A stretch of DNA of 64,000 nt from positions 291,356-355,355 of the forward strand of contig NZ_CALHDW010000017.1 of NCBI RefSeq assembly GCF_938023125.1. Reading direction: 5' to 3'. Below are positions 26,564 through 35,356 of the stretch, in pieces (position 1 is the stretch's first letter; each line of letters starts with the position of its first letter). The notes under the pieces were generated by a model. The model searched no databases and had not been told where the DNA came from. It saw only the letters and a list, made by a program, of their open reading frames with translations. The position numbers and the translations under genes are program-made. Source of the stretch: an uncultured Porphyromonas sp. GTDB lineage: Bacteria; Bacteroidota; Bacteroidia; Bacteroidales; Porphyromonadaceae.

Positions 26564-27292
26564 TTATTGGTTGCCACCCTCATTGCCCGCACTATGCTCG
26601 TTGAGGGCGTCCATAAACTCTATGCTGCGCGCCTCCAACACATTGAGGGCCTTGTCAATACGAGCCACTAAATAGTTGTATGCAAAAAGGGTGATAATCC
26701 CTACGATAAGCCCCCCTACCGTAGTAACGAGAGCCTCGTAAATTCCCCCGGAGAGGAGCGAGATATCTACCGAAGAGCCGGCATTGGCCATGTCGAAGAA
26801 GGCCCGAACCATACCCGTAACGGTACCCAAGAAGCCGATCATAGGCGCAGAAGCTGCAATAGTAGCCATCAAAGGCATAGAGCTTTGCAACTTACCGGCC
26901 TCTACGTTACCGGCATTCTCTACGGCTACCGAGATGTCGCTCATGGGGCGACCCAGGCGCATAAGACCCTTGTCAATCATGCGAGACTCCGGAGTATTAA
27001 CCGAGATACAGAGGTTGTGTGCAGCATCGATCCGCTGTGTATTGATGTAGTCTTTAATACGATCCATAAAGGAGGAGTCGGACTTGTGGGCCGCCTTCAC
27101 CTGTAAGAGTTTCTTAACAAAGATGTAGATTGCCAAGAGGGAGAGCAAAAGGAGTACAAGCATAATCCACCCCCCTTTGAGGGCGAGATCCCACACAGAG
27201 AGTGTAGCAACTGGGGTAGCCGTACCAGCCTCAACGAGGGAGGCAGTAGTATCTGCCACTACGGCATTTACTTGCATCAAGGGTATGTACAT
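26564..27292 (-). CDS. exbB: ExbB/TolQ/MotA family proton channel protein
   Basis: A 242-residue protein with three predicted membrane helices: about residues 33-58, 140-165 and 180-205. The MotA/ExbB core carries the signature around LMATIAASAPMIGFLGTVTGMVRAF and the GGIYEALVTTVGGLIVGI block, whose Thr and Gly residues line the channel. It forms the pentameric motor with ExbD. It is followed by exbD and preceded by pdxJ after 37 bp, an order common in Bacteroidales. Confidence 0.91.
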   Translation of the reverse strand: MYIPLMQVNAVVADTTASLVEAGTATPVATLSVWDLALKGGWIMLVLLLLSLLAIYIFVKKLLQVKAAHKSDSSFMDRIKDYINTQRIDAAHNLCISVNTPESRMIDKGLMRLGRPMSDISVAVENAGNVEAGKLQSSMPLMATIAASAPMIGFLGTVTGMVRAFFDMANAGSSVDISLLSGGIYEALVTTVGGLIVGIITLFAYNYLVARIDKALNVLEARSIEFMDALNEHSAGNEGGNQ

Positions 27293-27329
27293 ATCACTAT
27301 TATTAATGTTTTCTTGTTAGGATAAAATG

Positions 27330-28049
27330 CTAGAGAATAAGTTCGTGACGATAGCGGCGGATCGTCTCTTCGAGCCCCAAATAGAGAGCATCGGAGATAA
27401 GAGCATGACCAATAGACACCTCGGCAAGGGGCTGTACCCGACGAACGAAATAGTTGAGGTTATCAAGATTGAGGTCGTGCCCCGCATTTACTTCCAGCCC
27501 GCAAGCGGCAGCATGCTCTGCAGCTCGGGCAAAACGCTCGATCACCGGCTCCACTTCTCCTTCGAGAAAAGCGGAGGCGTACGGCTCTGTGTAGAGCTCC
27601 ACTCTACGGCATCCGGCATCCGCAGCTCGGGCAATGTTATCGAGGTCCGTGCCAACGAATATTGACGTGCGAATACCCTCAGCCTCAAATCGGCGAATAG
27701 TATCTCGTAAGAAGTCGAAGTGCTGCTCCACCTCCCAACCGGAATCGGATGTAAGGGCATCGGGAGCGTCCGGCACGAGGGTTACTTGGGCGGGCTGCAC
27801 CTCCAACACGAGGTCCACAAACGAAGGAATAGGGTTCCCTTCTATATTAAACTCGGTAGAGAGCACCTGCTTGAGAGCCCGCACATCCGCATAGCGTATA
27901 TGCCGCTCATCGGGGCGAGGATGCACAGTAATTCCTTGCGCTCCAAACCGTTCGCAATCCAAAGCTACTTGCACTACATTGGGCGTATTGCCACCGCGTG
28001 CATTGCGTATTGTAGCTACTTTGTTGATATTTACACTTAGCTTAGTCAT
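27330..28049 (-). CDS. pdxJ: Pyridoxine 5'-phosphate synthase
   Basis: A 239-residue TIM-barrel enzyme. LSVNINKVATIRNARGG is at residues 4-20, followed by the VHPRPDERHI loop, the FVDLVLEVQPAQVTLVPD block and GLEVNAGHDLNLDN, with active-site His and Glu residues of the family. It condenses deoxyxylulose 5-phosphate with 3-amino-2-oxopropyl phosphate to give pyridoxine 5'-phosphate. It is the first gene of the pdxJ-exbB-exbD-tonB unit and is divergent from nadK. Confidence 0.94.
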   Translation of the reverse strand: MTKLSVNINKVATIRNARGGNTPNVVQVALDCERFGAQGITVHPRPDERHIRYADVRALKQVLSTEFNIEGNPIPSFVDLVLEVQPAQVTLVPDAPDALTSDSGWEVEQHFDFLRDTIRRFEAEGIRTSIFVGTDLDNIARAADAGCRRVELYTEPYASAFLEGEVEPVIERFARAAEHAAACGLEVNAGHDLNLDNLNYFVRRVQPLAEVSIGHALISDALYLGLEETIRRYRHELIL

Positions 28050-28059
28050 TGGTAAATAC

Positions 28060-28067
28060 TATCTTTG
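28060..28067 (+). promoter_or_regulatory. Candidate -7 box towards nadK
   Basis: TATCTTTG on the plus strand fits TAnnTTTG but would give a leader of about 280 nt before nadK, one that contains the repeat-like sequence at 28213-28307. Confidence 0.3.
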
Positions 28068-28074
28068 TCGGTAG

Positions 28075-28082
28075 CAAATTTA
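28075..28082 (-). promoter_or_regulatory. Candidate -7 box for pdxJ
   Basis: TAAATTTG on the minus strand, 25 bp before the pdxJ start, fits TAnnTTTG. No clear TTG at the -33 distance. Confidence 0.45.
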
Positions 28083-28212
28083 GTACAACTTGCGGAGATG
28101 GCGGAGAAAGAGGTGCAACGAATGGGCAAAACAGACTTCCAAGCTAGTCTCACCACGACGGAGAAGGTAGGCTTTGGAGCTGTTTCTCCTTGGCTGGTTT
28201 TGCTCTCCTCTT

Positions 28213-28307
28213 CTGGGCAAAAAAGTTTTATTTTTCAGGCAAAAGTGAGACTACTTTTAGGGCTAAAACTTTTTGGAAATAGGGCAGAAAAGGAAATGAA
28301 ATTACCC
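28213..28307 (+). repeat. Possible degenerate copy of the dispersed intergenic repeat
   Basis: The order CTGGGCAAAAAAG, TTTTATTTTTCAGG, CAAAA and a terminal ACCC parallels the second half of the copies at 3381-3497 and 48809-48925, with insertions. It lies in the 308-bp pdxJ-nadK spacer, which has no other support for a gene. Confidence 0.4.
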
Positions 28308-28357
28308 TGCAAAAATACCGCACTCACTCTCCCCTCCCCACTTTCGTTCCATAGACT

Positions 28358-29227
28358 ATGAACACAGTAGCAGTATTTGGCTCCGGACACGTAGTAGAGG
28401 CAGTGGTAGATGTAGCTGCATTCCTCTCCGCCTTAGCTCAAAAAGGCGAAAGGGTGCTCCTCGAAGAGACTTTTTTTTCGGAGCTGACACAGCACCCGGG
28501 GACCAGGTCTTACTTAGACCAAATAGAACGATTTGCCGGCGGCACCCCGGGGGAGATCGATTACATTATCTGCTTTGGGGGGGATGGCACATTCCTACGC
28601 ACTCTACACCGCATCGCTAGCCCTACCACTCCTATTCTTGCGATTAATAGCGGCCACCTCGGCTTCCTTACCGACCTCGACATACACGATGCGGCCCAGT
28701 ACATAGACCGCCTCATCTCAGGCGATTACCTTATAGAGGAACGGAGATTGCTCTCGGTAGAAGTAGAGGGATACCAAGCCTATGCCCTCAACGAGATTGC
28801 GATACAAAAAAGAGAAACAGGGTCAATCATCAACGTAGAGACCCACATCAACGACCATTTCTTGGCAGACTATGCAGCCGACGGACTCATTGTTGCAACC
28901 CCTACGGGCTCCACGGCCTATTCGCTCAGCTTGAATGGACCTCTCGTCTCTCCGGATTGCCCCGTGCTGCTCATCACCCCCATTGCACCCCACAGCCTAA
29001 GTATGCGCCCAATTGTACTACCCGACACCGTAACCCTACACCTCAAGGTTTTCTCTCGCAGTAGCACATTCATGCTGGTAACAGACGGCAACGTGGCTGT
29101 ATTCCCCACCGGAACCCCTCTTACCATTGCCCGAGCCAAGCATCCCGTGCGCCTTATCCGCCTAAGCAATCACACCTTTGCAGAGACCCTGAGGGAGAAA
29201 CTCCATTGGGGACAAAACCTACGATAA
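28358..29227 (+). CDS. nadK: NAD kinase
   Basis: A 289-residue diacylglycerol-kinase-like fold enzyme. The GGDGT signature is at residues 74-78, followed by LAINSGHLGFLTD, the ALNEIAIQKRETG block and the TPTGSTAYSLSLNGPLV loop with its catalytic neighbourhood. It phosphorylates NAD to NADP. It is divergent from pdxJ and followed after 29 bp by the transglutaminase-like lipoprotein gene. Confidence 0.94.
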   Translation: MNTVAVFGSGHVVEAVVDVAAFLSALAQKGERVLLEETFFSELTQHPGTRSYLDQIERFAGGTPGEIDYIICFGGDGTFLRTLHRIASPTTPILAINSGHLGFLTDLDIHDAAQYIDRLISGDYLIEERRLLSVEVEGYQAYALNEIAIQKRETGSIINVETHINDHFLADYAADGLIVATPTGSTAYSLSLNGPLVSPDCPVLLITPIAPHSLSMRPIVLPDTVTLHLKVFSRSSTFMLVTDGNVAVFPTGTPLTIARAKHPVRLIRLSNHTFAETLREKLHWGQNLR

Positions 29228-29256
29228 AGAGAATCATAAACACACTACTATACGAT

Positions 29257-31935
29257 ATGAAATCTCACAAACTCTCCCCCCTTCTCGTGGTAGTCTTTTT
29301 TGCTATCTCGAGCTTTTTGCTCACCTCTTGCGGTGAGGGGCATCTAATAAAAGACTCTGCCATGCGCCAACGCGTTCAAGAGGACTTCGACTCGGCACGC
29401 GCCCAAAATGGCGGCGAACTCTACGATGCCATTTTCCGAGACGACCTCACGACCGAAGAGCGCGAAGGGCTGCAATTCCTCTACGCCTACATGCCTTTTT
29501 CGGATGTGGCAGACTACTCAGTAGATTTCCACTTGACCAATGTGCGCACTGCCCTCCAGGCCCGAAAAGAGATGCCTTGGGGCAAGCGCATCCCCGATCG
29601 TGAGTTCCTCCACTTTGTGCTCCCCCCGAGAGTCAACAACGAACCTCTCGATAGTAGCAGGGCAATTTTCTACAACGAACTACGAGATCGTGTAGCCGGG
29701 CTCTCGATGCGCGATGCCGTACTCGAGATTAACCACTGGTGTAGAGAAAAAGTAACTTATGCCCCAAGTGACGGCCGTACACACTCACCGCTGGAGACCG
29801 TCTACAACGCACTGGGGCGTTGCGGGGAGCAATCAACCTTTGCCGTAGCAGCCCTACGAGCCATGGGCATTCCCGCCCGACAAGTCTACACCCCACGCTG
29901 GGCACATACCGACGACAACCATGCATGGGTAGAGGTATGGGTGGATGGCGAATGGCACTTCTTAGGAGGATCCGAACCGGCCGCTAACCTAGATATTGCC
30001 TGGTTTAACGGAGCAGCCTCTCGTGCCATGTTTGTTCTCGCCAAGGTTTTTGGCCGCTACGAAGGGAACGAAGAGATCATTTCTACCGAGCGAAACAGCA
30101 CAACCATCAATTGCACAGCGCACTACACCCCCACACACAAGGCCGAAGTAGTGGTAAAAAATGCCGATGGCTCGCCCAGCGAGGGCGCCTTGGTACACTT
30201 CTGCATCTACAACTATGCCGAGTTTTACCCCGTAGCAACCGTTCGCACCAACGGTAGCGGCTATGCCGGGATTTCCACAGGGCACGGAGATCTTTTCGTG
30301 TGGGCAGAAGACGAAAAACGCCGAGAACAAACCTTCGACATCCTACCGGCAGATCTATCCAAGCCCGCTATCCTCCGCCTCACGCCCGAGGGGGACATCC
30401 CCGACAGCATGGAGTTTAAGCTAACCCCACCTCACGAGGATGCTCTTCCCATACGAGCAACAGAAGAGGAGATTGCCCAATGCGACAAGCGTATTGCCGT
30501 CGACGACTCGATCCGCCACGCCTACGAAGCCACTTTCGCCACCCCCACATCTGCCAACGAAGCAGCCAAGAAATGGGCTCTTAACCCCGCTGCCGTAGAC
30601 CATCTCTTCACCACCGCTCGTGCCAATGCTCGAGATCTCTACAAATTCCTCGACGCACAACCCTCGGGACGTAGAAAGCTCGCCTTCGATTTCTTACACG
30701 TGCTTAGCGAAAAGGATTGGACAGACATTCCCCTCCCTCTCCTCGAAAAACTCTTTGCGCAAGTCCCCACCGGTGCTACACAAGAGGAGCTACTCTACCA
30801 ATACTCTCCACGCGTTGCCAACGAGCCTCTACGTGATTGGCGCTCGGTAGCTGAGGAGCAACCCTTTGTAGGTGCCTTGGTGGAGGATGAATTGTGGCTT
30901 GCCAACACCCTGCAAATACTTGCCGACTGCCAAAGAGACGAGGCTTATCCCTCTCCCCTCTCCCTAGGCCCTCTCCTGAAATACAACCGAGGAGATAAGC
31001 GAAGTATGGAGATTGCCCTCGTGCAACTTGCCCGCACCCGAGGACTTTTCTCTCGATATAATGCGACTCTGCAAGTGGTAGAAATATCTTTTGATAGGGG
31101 AAAAACTTGGGAGGCCTACCCTATGGACACTCCGCATAAGGAGCAACCGAAGGGCGAAGTTGCCTTCTTGTCTCAGAGCGACAACGGCAACGCTATTATA
31201 CCCAAATACTATAGCCATTTCTCCCTTGCCCAGCTCAAAGGTTCCGCTCTCCCCCAAACGCTCTACTTTGATGAGGAGGGGCCCCTAGAGGTCTCTGCCC
31301 TATTTGCCAAGCCCATGCCCCTTGCCATAGGACGCTATTACCTCATCACAGGCACGCGTATGGCCTCAGGAGCTGTAAAAGTGCGGATGCAACGATTCCA
31401 AATAGAGAGGGACTCCACAACCACGCTGAGCCTAACCCTCCCCCAAGATGCAGACGAACTCTCGGTACTAGGCTCTATCAACGTAGAGCAACCCTACTGC
31501 ACCCTACAAGGCGAACCGACCAAAGAGGAGAAGATGGCTTCCCAAAGCCTAATCAGCACCACAGGGCGCGGATTCTTCATTCTGGCAATACTCGAACCAG
31601 GAACGGAGCCAACCAACCACGTACTCAAAGACCTTGAGCGAGTAGAAGAGAAACTCAACATTTGGGGACGCCCCTTCGTCTTCCTCTTCCCATCGTCAGC
31701 TGCGGCCAAGAGCTTCAAGGCTTCGGAGTTTCCCCGCCTACCCAAGGCAAGCCACTACGGCGTAGATCAAGACGGCACTATTCGTCAGATGATTTATAAG
31801 GCGACTAATAGAGAACGTGGGAGTTTGCCCCTGGTGGTCATTGCTGATTCGTTTGGTCGAGTTGTGTTTATCCACGAGGGCTATACAATTGGCATTGGAG
31901 ACCAAATTGTAGCTACACTCCCTAAGCTAGAGTAG
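29257..31935 (+). CDS. Large lipoprotein with transglutaminase-like domain and thioredoxin-like C-terminus
   Basis: An 892-residue protein. The start at 29257 is chosen because it gives a normal lipoprotein signal (hydrophobic core, then LLTSC, with the cysteine near residue 25). Residues about 140-250 carry a transglutaminase-like core with Cys189 (LGRCGEQS) and His222 (DDNHAWVEVW). The third catalytic acid is not obvious; the segment after it reads HFLGGSEPAANLD. Residues 285-370 look like a carboxypeptidase-regulatory-type beta-sandwich. The C-terminal 150 residues (GRGFFILAIL, then LPLVVIADSFGRVVFIHEGY) resemble a thioredoxin fold without CxxC. It is probably anchored in the envelope and may cleave or remodel peptides. 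The function is unproven. Confidence 0.78.
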   Translation: MKSHKLSPLLVVVFFAISSFLLTSCGEGHLIKDSAMRQRVQEDFDSARAQNGGELYDAIFRDDLTTEEREGLQFLYAYMPFSDVADYSVDFHLTNVRTALQARKEMPWGKRIPDREFLHFVLPPRVNNEPLDSSRAIFYNELRDRVAGLSMRDAVLEINHWCREKVTYAPSDGRTHSPLETVYNALGRCGEQSTFAVAALRAMGIPARQVYTPRWAHTDDNHAWVEVWVDGEWHFLGGSEPAANLDIAWFNGAASRAMFVLAKVFGRYEGNEEIISTERNSTTINCTAHYTPTHKAEVVVKNADGSPSEGALVHFCIYNYAEFYPVATVRTNGSGYAGISTGHGDLFVWAEDEKRREQTFDILPADLSKPAILRLTPEGDIPDSMEFKLTPPHEDALPIRATEEEIAQCDKRIAVDDSIRHAYEATFATPTSANEAAKKWALNPAAVDHLFTTARANARDLYKFLDAQPSGRRKLAFDFLHVLSEKDWTDIPLPLLEKLFAQVPTGATQEELLYQYSPRVANEPLRDWRSVAEEQPFVGALVEDELWLANTLQILADCQRDEAYPSPLSLGPLLKYNRGDKRSMEIALVQLARTRGLFSRYNATLQVVEISFDRGKTWEAYPMDTPHKEQPKGEVAFLSQSDNGNAIIPKYYSHFSLAQLKGSALPQTLYFDEEGPLEVSALFAKPMPLAIGRYYLITGTRMASGAVKVRMQRFQIERDSTTTLSLTLPQDADELSVLGSINVEQPYCTLQGEPTKEEKMASQSLISTTGRGFFILAILEPGTEPTNHVLKDLERVEEKLNIWGRPFVFLFPSSAAAKSFKASEFPRLPKASHYGVDQDGTIRQMIYKATNRERGSLPLVVIADSFGRVVFIHEGYTIGIGDQIVATLPKLE

Positions 31936-31970
31936 ACGCTCGATACGTCGAGTTCGACTTACCACAGGCG

Positions 31971-32008
31971 AATCCCCCTTTTCTTCCTGAGGAAAGGGGG
32001 ATTTTATT
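31971..32008 (+). terminator. Terminator after the transglutaminase-like lipoprotein gene
   Basis: AATCCCCCTTT at 31971-31981 pairs perfectly with AAAGGGGGATT at 31993-32003, with an 11-nt loop, followed by TTATT. The stop codon of the convergent glycosyltransferase gene abuts the stem. Confidence 0.8.
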
Positions 32009-33077
32009 CCGGTACTATACCACCGGGGCCCAAGGTTACTTTCCGTTTTGGGTCGTGCAAGAGAAAGGTAATGCCACGCCCCTCGGCTCCACACATGGTT
32101 TGCAACAAAAGGTCGTAGGAGATAAGGCTCAAATCCACAACAACGGCACTCCCCGAGGGGACACCCTCTAGGGCATCAGGCTGCCTGAGATCCACCGCGA
32201 TGGGTCGGTTTGTAAGAGGGAGCGTCTTCTTTCGGCTGCGCTTATCCAGCGACTTCTTTAGGCGAATAGCCCCGTGCATCAGCCGTCGGAGCCATGCCTG
32301 CCCCGTATGATACTTATCGTAAAATAGCTCCATGGCACCGTAAAAGGCATCCAAATAACGCCCCTCACCTTGGGCTGCACTCTCGCTCTCGCCCTTGTAG
32401 TGAAGCATAGGGATAGGCAGATAATAATTGCGATAGCCGGCCTGTAAGATACTATACGATAGGTCTATATCCTCGCCATACATAAAGTACCGTTCGTCAA
32501 GGTATCCCACCTTGCGAAGAGCTTCACTACGTGCAAAAAAGAATGCTCCCGATAGGATGGGAGCCTCCTGCACCTCCTCTTTGGAGAGATGCCCTAGGTA
32601 GTATCGATTAAAAACTGCACTTTTAGGGAATAATCGCCCTAGCTGCGCAATCTTACAAAATGCCACAAAGGGAGTAACAAGACCTCGCTTACTCTCGGCA
32701 AGGAACTCGCCCTGAGCATTCATCATGCGCACGCCCAAAGCTCCAGCCTCGGGGTGCTCCTGCATAAAGCGGAGGCATGCCTCCAACGTCGATTCACCAA
32801 TAAGCGTATCGGGGTTAAGCAACAAAGAGTACTCGGCATCAACCTGCCTGAGGGCTTGATTATTAGCCCGTGCAAAACCCACATTCTCGCTATTGGCAAT
32901 GAAGTGAACGCTCGGATATTGCGGAGAGAGCATCTCCAGAGAGCCATCTCCCGAGGCATTGTCTACGACCCATACCTCAGCATCTATATTGCGTGTGGCT
33001 TGTAAAACAGAGTCGAGGCACTGAGCTACAAAATGCGGTACCTTGTAATTGACAATTACAATGGCTAACTGCTTCAT
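32004..33077 (-). CDS. Glycosyltransferase family 2 protein
   Basis: A 357-residue GT-A enzyme. The N-terminus LAIVIVNYKVP and the VVDNASGDGS loop bind the nucleotide sugar. The metal-binding region is LLLNPDTLIG near residues 86-95, and the acceptor-side motif GYLDERYFMYGEDIDLSY follows near 195-212. This pattern is typical of the rhamnosyltransferase-like GT2 group that builds surface polysaccharide. The last 100 residues are a basic extension. No neighbouring polysaccharide genes are present, so the substrate cannot be inferred. It lies 23 bp downstream of tyrS in the same direction. Confidence 0.87.
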   Translation of the reverse strand: MKQLAIVIVNYKVPHFVAQCLDSVLQATRNIDAEVWVVDNASGDGSLEMLSPQYPSVHFIANSENVGFARANNQALRQVDAEYSLLLNPDTLIGESTLEACLRFMQEHPEAGALGVRMMNAQGEFLAESKRGLVTPFVAFCKIAQLGRLFPKSAVFNRYYLGHLSKEEVQEAPILSGAFFFARSEALRKVGYLDERYFMYGEDIDLSYSILQAGYRNYYLPIPMLHYKGESESAAQGEGRYLDAFYGAMELFYDKYHTGQAWLRRLMHGAIRLKKSLDKRSRKKTLPLTNRPIAVDLRQPDALEGVPSGSAVVVDLSLISYDLLLQTMCGAEGRGITFLLHDPKRKVTLGPGGIVPE

Positions 33078-33100
33078 TACAAGTACCTATTGGCAATTCT

Positions 33101-34396
33101 TTACTCAGCCGTTACGAGGTAGTATTGCTTCTTGCCGCGCTGTACCAATAGATAGCGACCGGCAATTAAATCACTGGCACTAACCGTAGCTTCTGTATCT
33201 GTAAGCTTCGCCTTATTCAGGCTCACGCCTCCCGATTTGATGAGCTTGCGAAGTTCTCCCTTTGAAGGGAAAATAGCAGCTCCCTCGGTAAAGAGATCGA
33301 CCGCTTTGGGCTGAGTAGCCAGTGTATCGCGAGCAATAGAGAAGTGAGGTACCCCCTCCATCACAGAGAGAAGCATCTCCTCATCCAACGAGCGGAGAGC
33401 ATCTGCCGTACCATTACCAAAGAGAATCTCGCTGGCAGATACTGCAGCTTCGCAATCTTCGCGACTGTGTACGAGTACCGTAAGCTCCTCGGCAAGACGT
33501 CGTTGCAAGGGGCGGAGATGTGCAGCCGCAGCCTGCTGTGCTACAAGATCTTCGATCTCTTCTTTTCCCAAGAAAGTGAAAATCTTAATGTAACGGGCGG
33601 CATCTTCGTCACTCACATTCAACCAGAATTGGTAGAAAGCGTAAGGCGAAGTGTAGCGACGATCGAGCCAAACATTCCCTTTCTCGGTCTTGCCAAACTT
33701 TCCTCCATCTGCCTTGGTGATGAGGGGACATGTGAGAGCGAAAGCCTCGCCCCCCTCTATACGGCGAATTAGTTCCGTACCTGTAGTGATATTCCCCCAC
33801 TGATCGGATCCGCCCATCTGTAGGCGGCAATTCTCATGGCGGTAGAGGTATAAATAGTCGTAGCCCTGGAGCAACTGATACGAAAACTCTGTAAACGAAA
33901 GCCCCGAACCTGCCGTCCCTTCGAGACGCTTCTTCACGGAGTCTTTGGCCATCATATAGTTAACGGTGATGTGCTTACCCACCTCGCGGATAAAGTCCAG
34001 GAAGCGCCATTCGCTCATCCAGTCGTAATTATTGACCAACTTTGCGGCGTTGGGTTGCTCGCTATCGAAGTCGAGGAATTTGGCAAGTTGCTTACCAATC
34101 GCCTCTTGATTATGGCGCAAGGTCTCTAGAGAGAGAAGGTTGCGCTCGGCACTTTTCATCGAGGGGTCCCCAATCATACCCGTGGCTCCACCTAAGAGAG
34201 CTATGGGGCGGTGCCCAAACCTCTGAAAGTGACGAAGCATCATCACTCCCACAAGGTGCCCTATGTGTAGCGAGTCTGCTGTCGGGTCGATCCCCACGTA
34301 TGCCGTAGAGAGTTCTTTAGAGAGTTGCTCCTCTGTCCCGGGCATGATATTGTGGAGCATCCCGCGCCACCTAAGTTCTTCTACAAAGTCGTTCAT
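33101..34396 (-). CDS. tyrS: Tyrosyl-tRNA synthetase
   Basis: A 431-residue class I synthetase. The HIGH motif is at residues 44-47 and the KMSKS-equivalent KFGKT at 233-237. YDWMSEWRFLDF, GSDQWGNIT and a C-terminal S4 RNA-binding domain (about 365-431, LRKLIKSGGVSLN) complete the family picture. It charges tRNA-Tyr in the cytoplasm. A matching promoter lies within the 3' end of the upstream methyltransferase gene, so it can be expressed independently. Confidence 0.95.
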   Translation of the reverse strand: MNDFVEELRWRGMLHNIMPGTEEQLSKELSTAYVGIDPTADSLHIGHLVGVMMLRHFQRFGHRPIALLGGATGMIGDPSMKSAERNLLSLETLRHNQEAIGKQLAKFLDFDSEQPNAAKLVNNYDWMSEWRFLDFIREVGKHITVNYMMAKDSVKKRLEGTAGSGLSFTEFSYQLLQGYDYLYLYRHENCRLQMGGSDQWGNITTGTELIRRIEGGEAFALTCPLITKADGGKFGKTEKGNVWLDRRYTSPYAFYQFWLNVSDEDAARYIKIFTFLGKEEIEDLVAQQAAAAHLRPLQRRLAEELTVLVHSREDCEAAVSASEILFGNGTADALRSLDEEMLLSVMEGVPHFSIARDTLATQPKAVDLFTEGAAIFPSKGELRKLIKSGGVSLNKAKLTDTEATVSASDLIAGRYLLVQRGKKQYYLVTAE

Positions 34397-34424
34397 CGTC
34401 TATCAGGTTACTAAATACCAACTG

Positions 34425-34454
34425 CAAAGGTACGACTTCTCAAGCGACTCTCAA
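34425..34454 (-). promoter_or_regulatory. Promoter of tyrS
   Basis: On the minus strand TTG (34452-34454), a 19-bp spacer and TACCTTTG (34425-34432) fit the Bacteroidetes consensus, ending 28 bp before the tyrS start. Confidence 0.72.
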
Positions 34455-35261
34455 CTGCTCCTCTCCCAATGTTAGGTGTACAATCTTCATCACACGGCGA
34501 GCTACAGTCTGGTAAAAGAGAGCTGCATACCAAGGCATTTTCTTGAGGTGGATATTGTAGAAGTACTCTTGCTCAAAGCGGAGTTTTATGCCCCAATTGA
34601 GCAAATCTCGCCCCGACTTGATACCCCATTTGAACTGCGCCTCGTACCCTTTCATATCAGGATGCTGCTCGGTACGACGTGCCATACGGGGAAACATGGC
34701 CTCAAAAATAAATTCCGACCGAGGGCAACGCTCTGCCAAGGTAGCGAGGAGAGAGTGCACCTCTTCCTCTGTAAAATACATCAAAAGCCCCTCAGCAATA
34801 AAGAGTTTTGGGGCATCTTTGGGGAGGAGATCGAGCCAAGAGGGGTCGAGTATTGAGGCGGCTATAAAATGGAATCGCTCACTCTCTTCAAAGAAGTTTC
34901 TGCGCAAGTCTATACCCTCGGGCAGATCCAAATCAAACCAAGTAACCTTACCATTATCCAAACGGTGAAAGCGAGTATCCAATCCACAACCGAGGTTAAC
35001 CACGAGTCCATCGGGGTGCTTTTCCAGAAATTGCAGGGTGAGGCGATCTAGAATATCCGTGCGCACAGCTACTCCCATTTGCGAGAGAATTGAGACCTCT
35101 CGCCTACCCTCAAAAAAGGGTTCAATACGATCTAATATCTCCACCGACTTAGGATCTCGAATAATACCATGGGGTCGCTTGGTTTCGTTGTAGCGAGCAC
35201 GAAGCGGTATAAGCATCGTCTCGGGTACCTTGGTTAGGTTGTTTTGTATCGCACCATTCAT
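34440..35261 (-). CDS. Class I SAM-dependent methyltransferase (leucine carboxyl methyltransferase-like)
   Basis: A 273-residue protein. The ATG at 35261 is preferred; an in-frame TTG 57 bp further out would add 19 residues that do not look family-like. The SAM site is LVVNLGCGLDTRFHRL near residues 75-90. VTWFDLDLPE, FHFIAASILDPSWLDLL and LFIAEGLLMYFTEEEV are typical of the LCM/PPM1/TcmP-like family, which includes O-methyltransferases of secondary metabolites. The target is unknown. It lies about 95 bp after the ABC transporter genes in the same direction and may belong to their transcript. Confidence 0.8.
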   Translation of the reverse strand: MNGAIQNNLTKVPETMLIPLRARYNETKRPHGIIRDPKSVEILDRIEPFFEGRREVSILSQMGVAVRTDILDRLTLQFLEKHPDGLVVNLGCGLDTRFHRLDNGKVTWFDLDLPEGIDLRRNFFEESERFHFIAASILDPSWLDLLPKDAPKLFIAEGLLMYFTEEEVHSLLATLAERCPRSEFIFEAMFPRMARRTEQHPDMKGYEAQFKWGIKSGRDLLNWGIKLRFEQEYFYNIHLKKMPWYAALFYQTVARRVMKIVHLTLGEEQLRVA

Positions 35262-35356
35262 ATACTTTATTTGTATCTCGTCCGGTCTGAGCTTAACCTC
35301 TTGCTCACCGGCCAGCAAGAGGCTAGCCAGTATCTTTTTAGTTCTAGGGCTAGAGA

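Noticed and set aside
28065..28361. A 98-codon frame between pdxJ and nadK
   Set aside because: It covers promoter-like and repeat-like sequence, has no family resemblance and would overlap the start of nadK.
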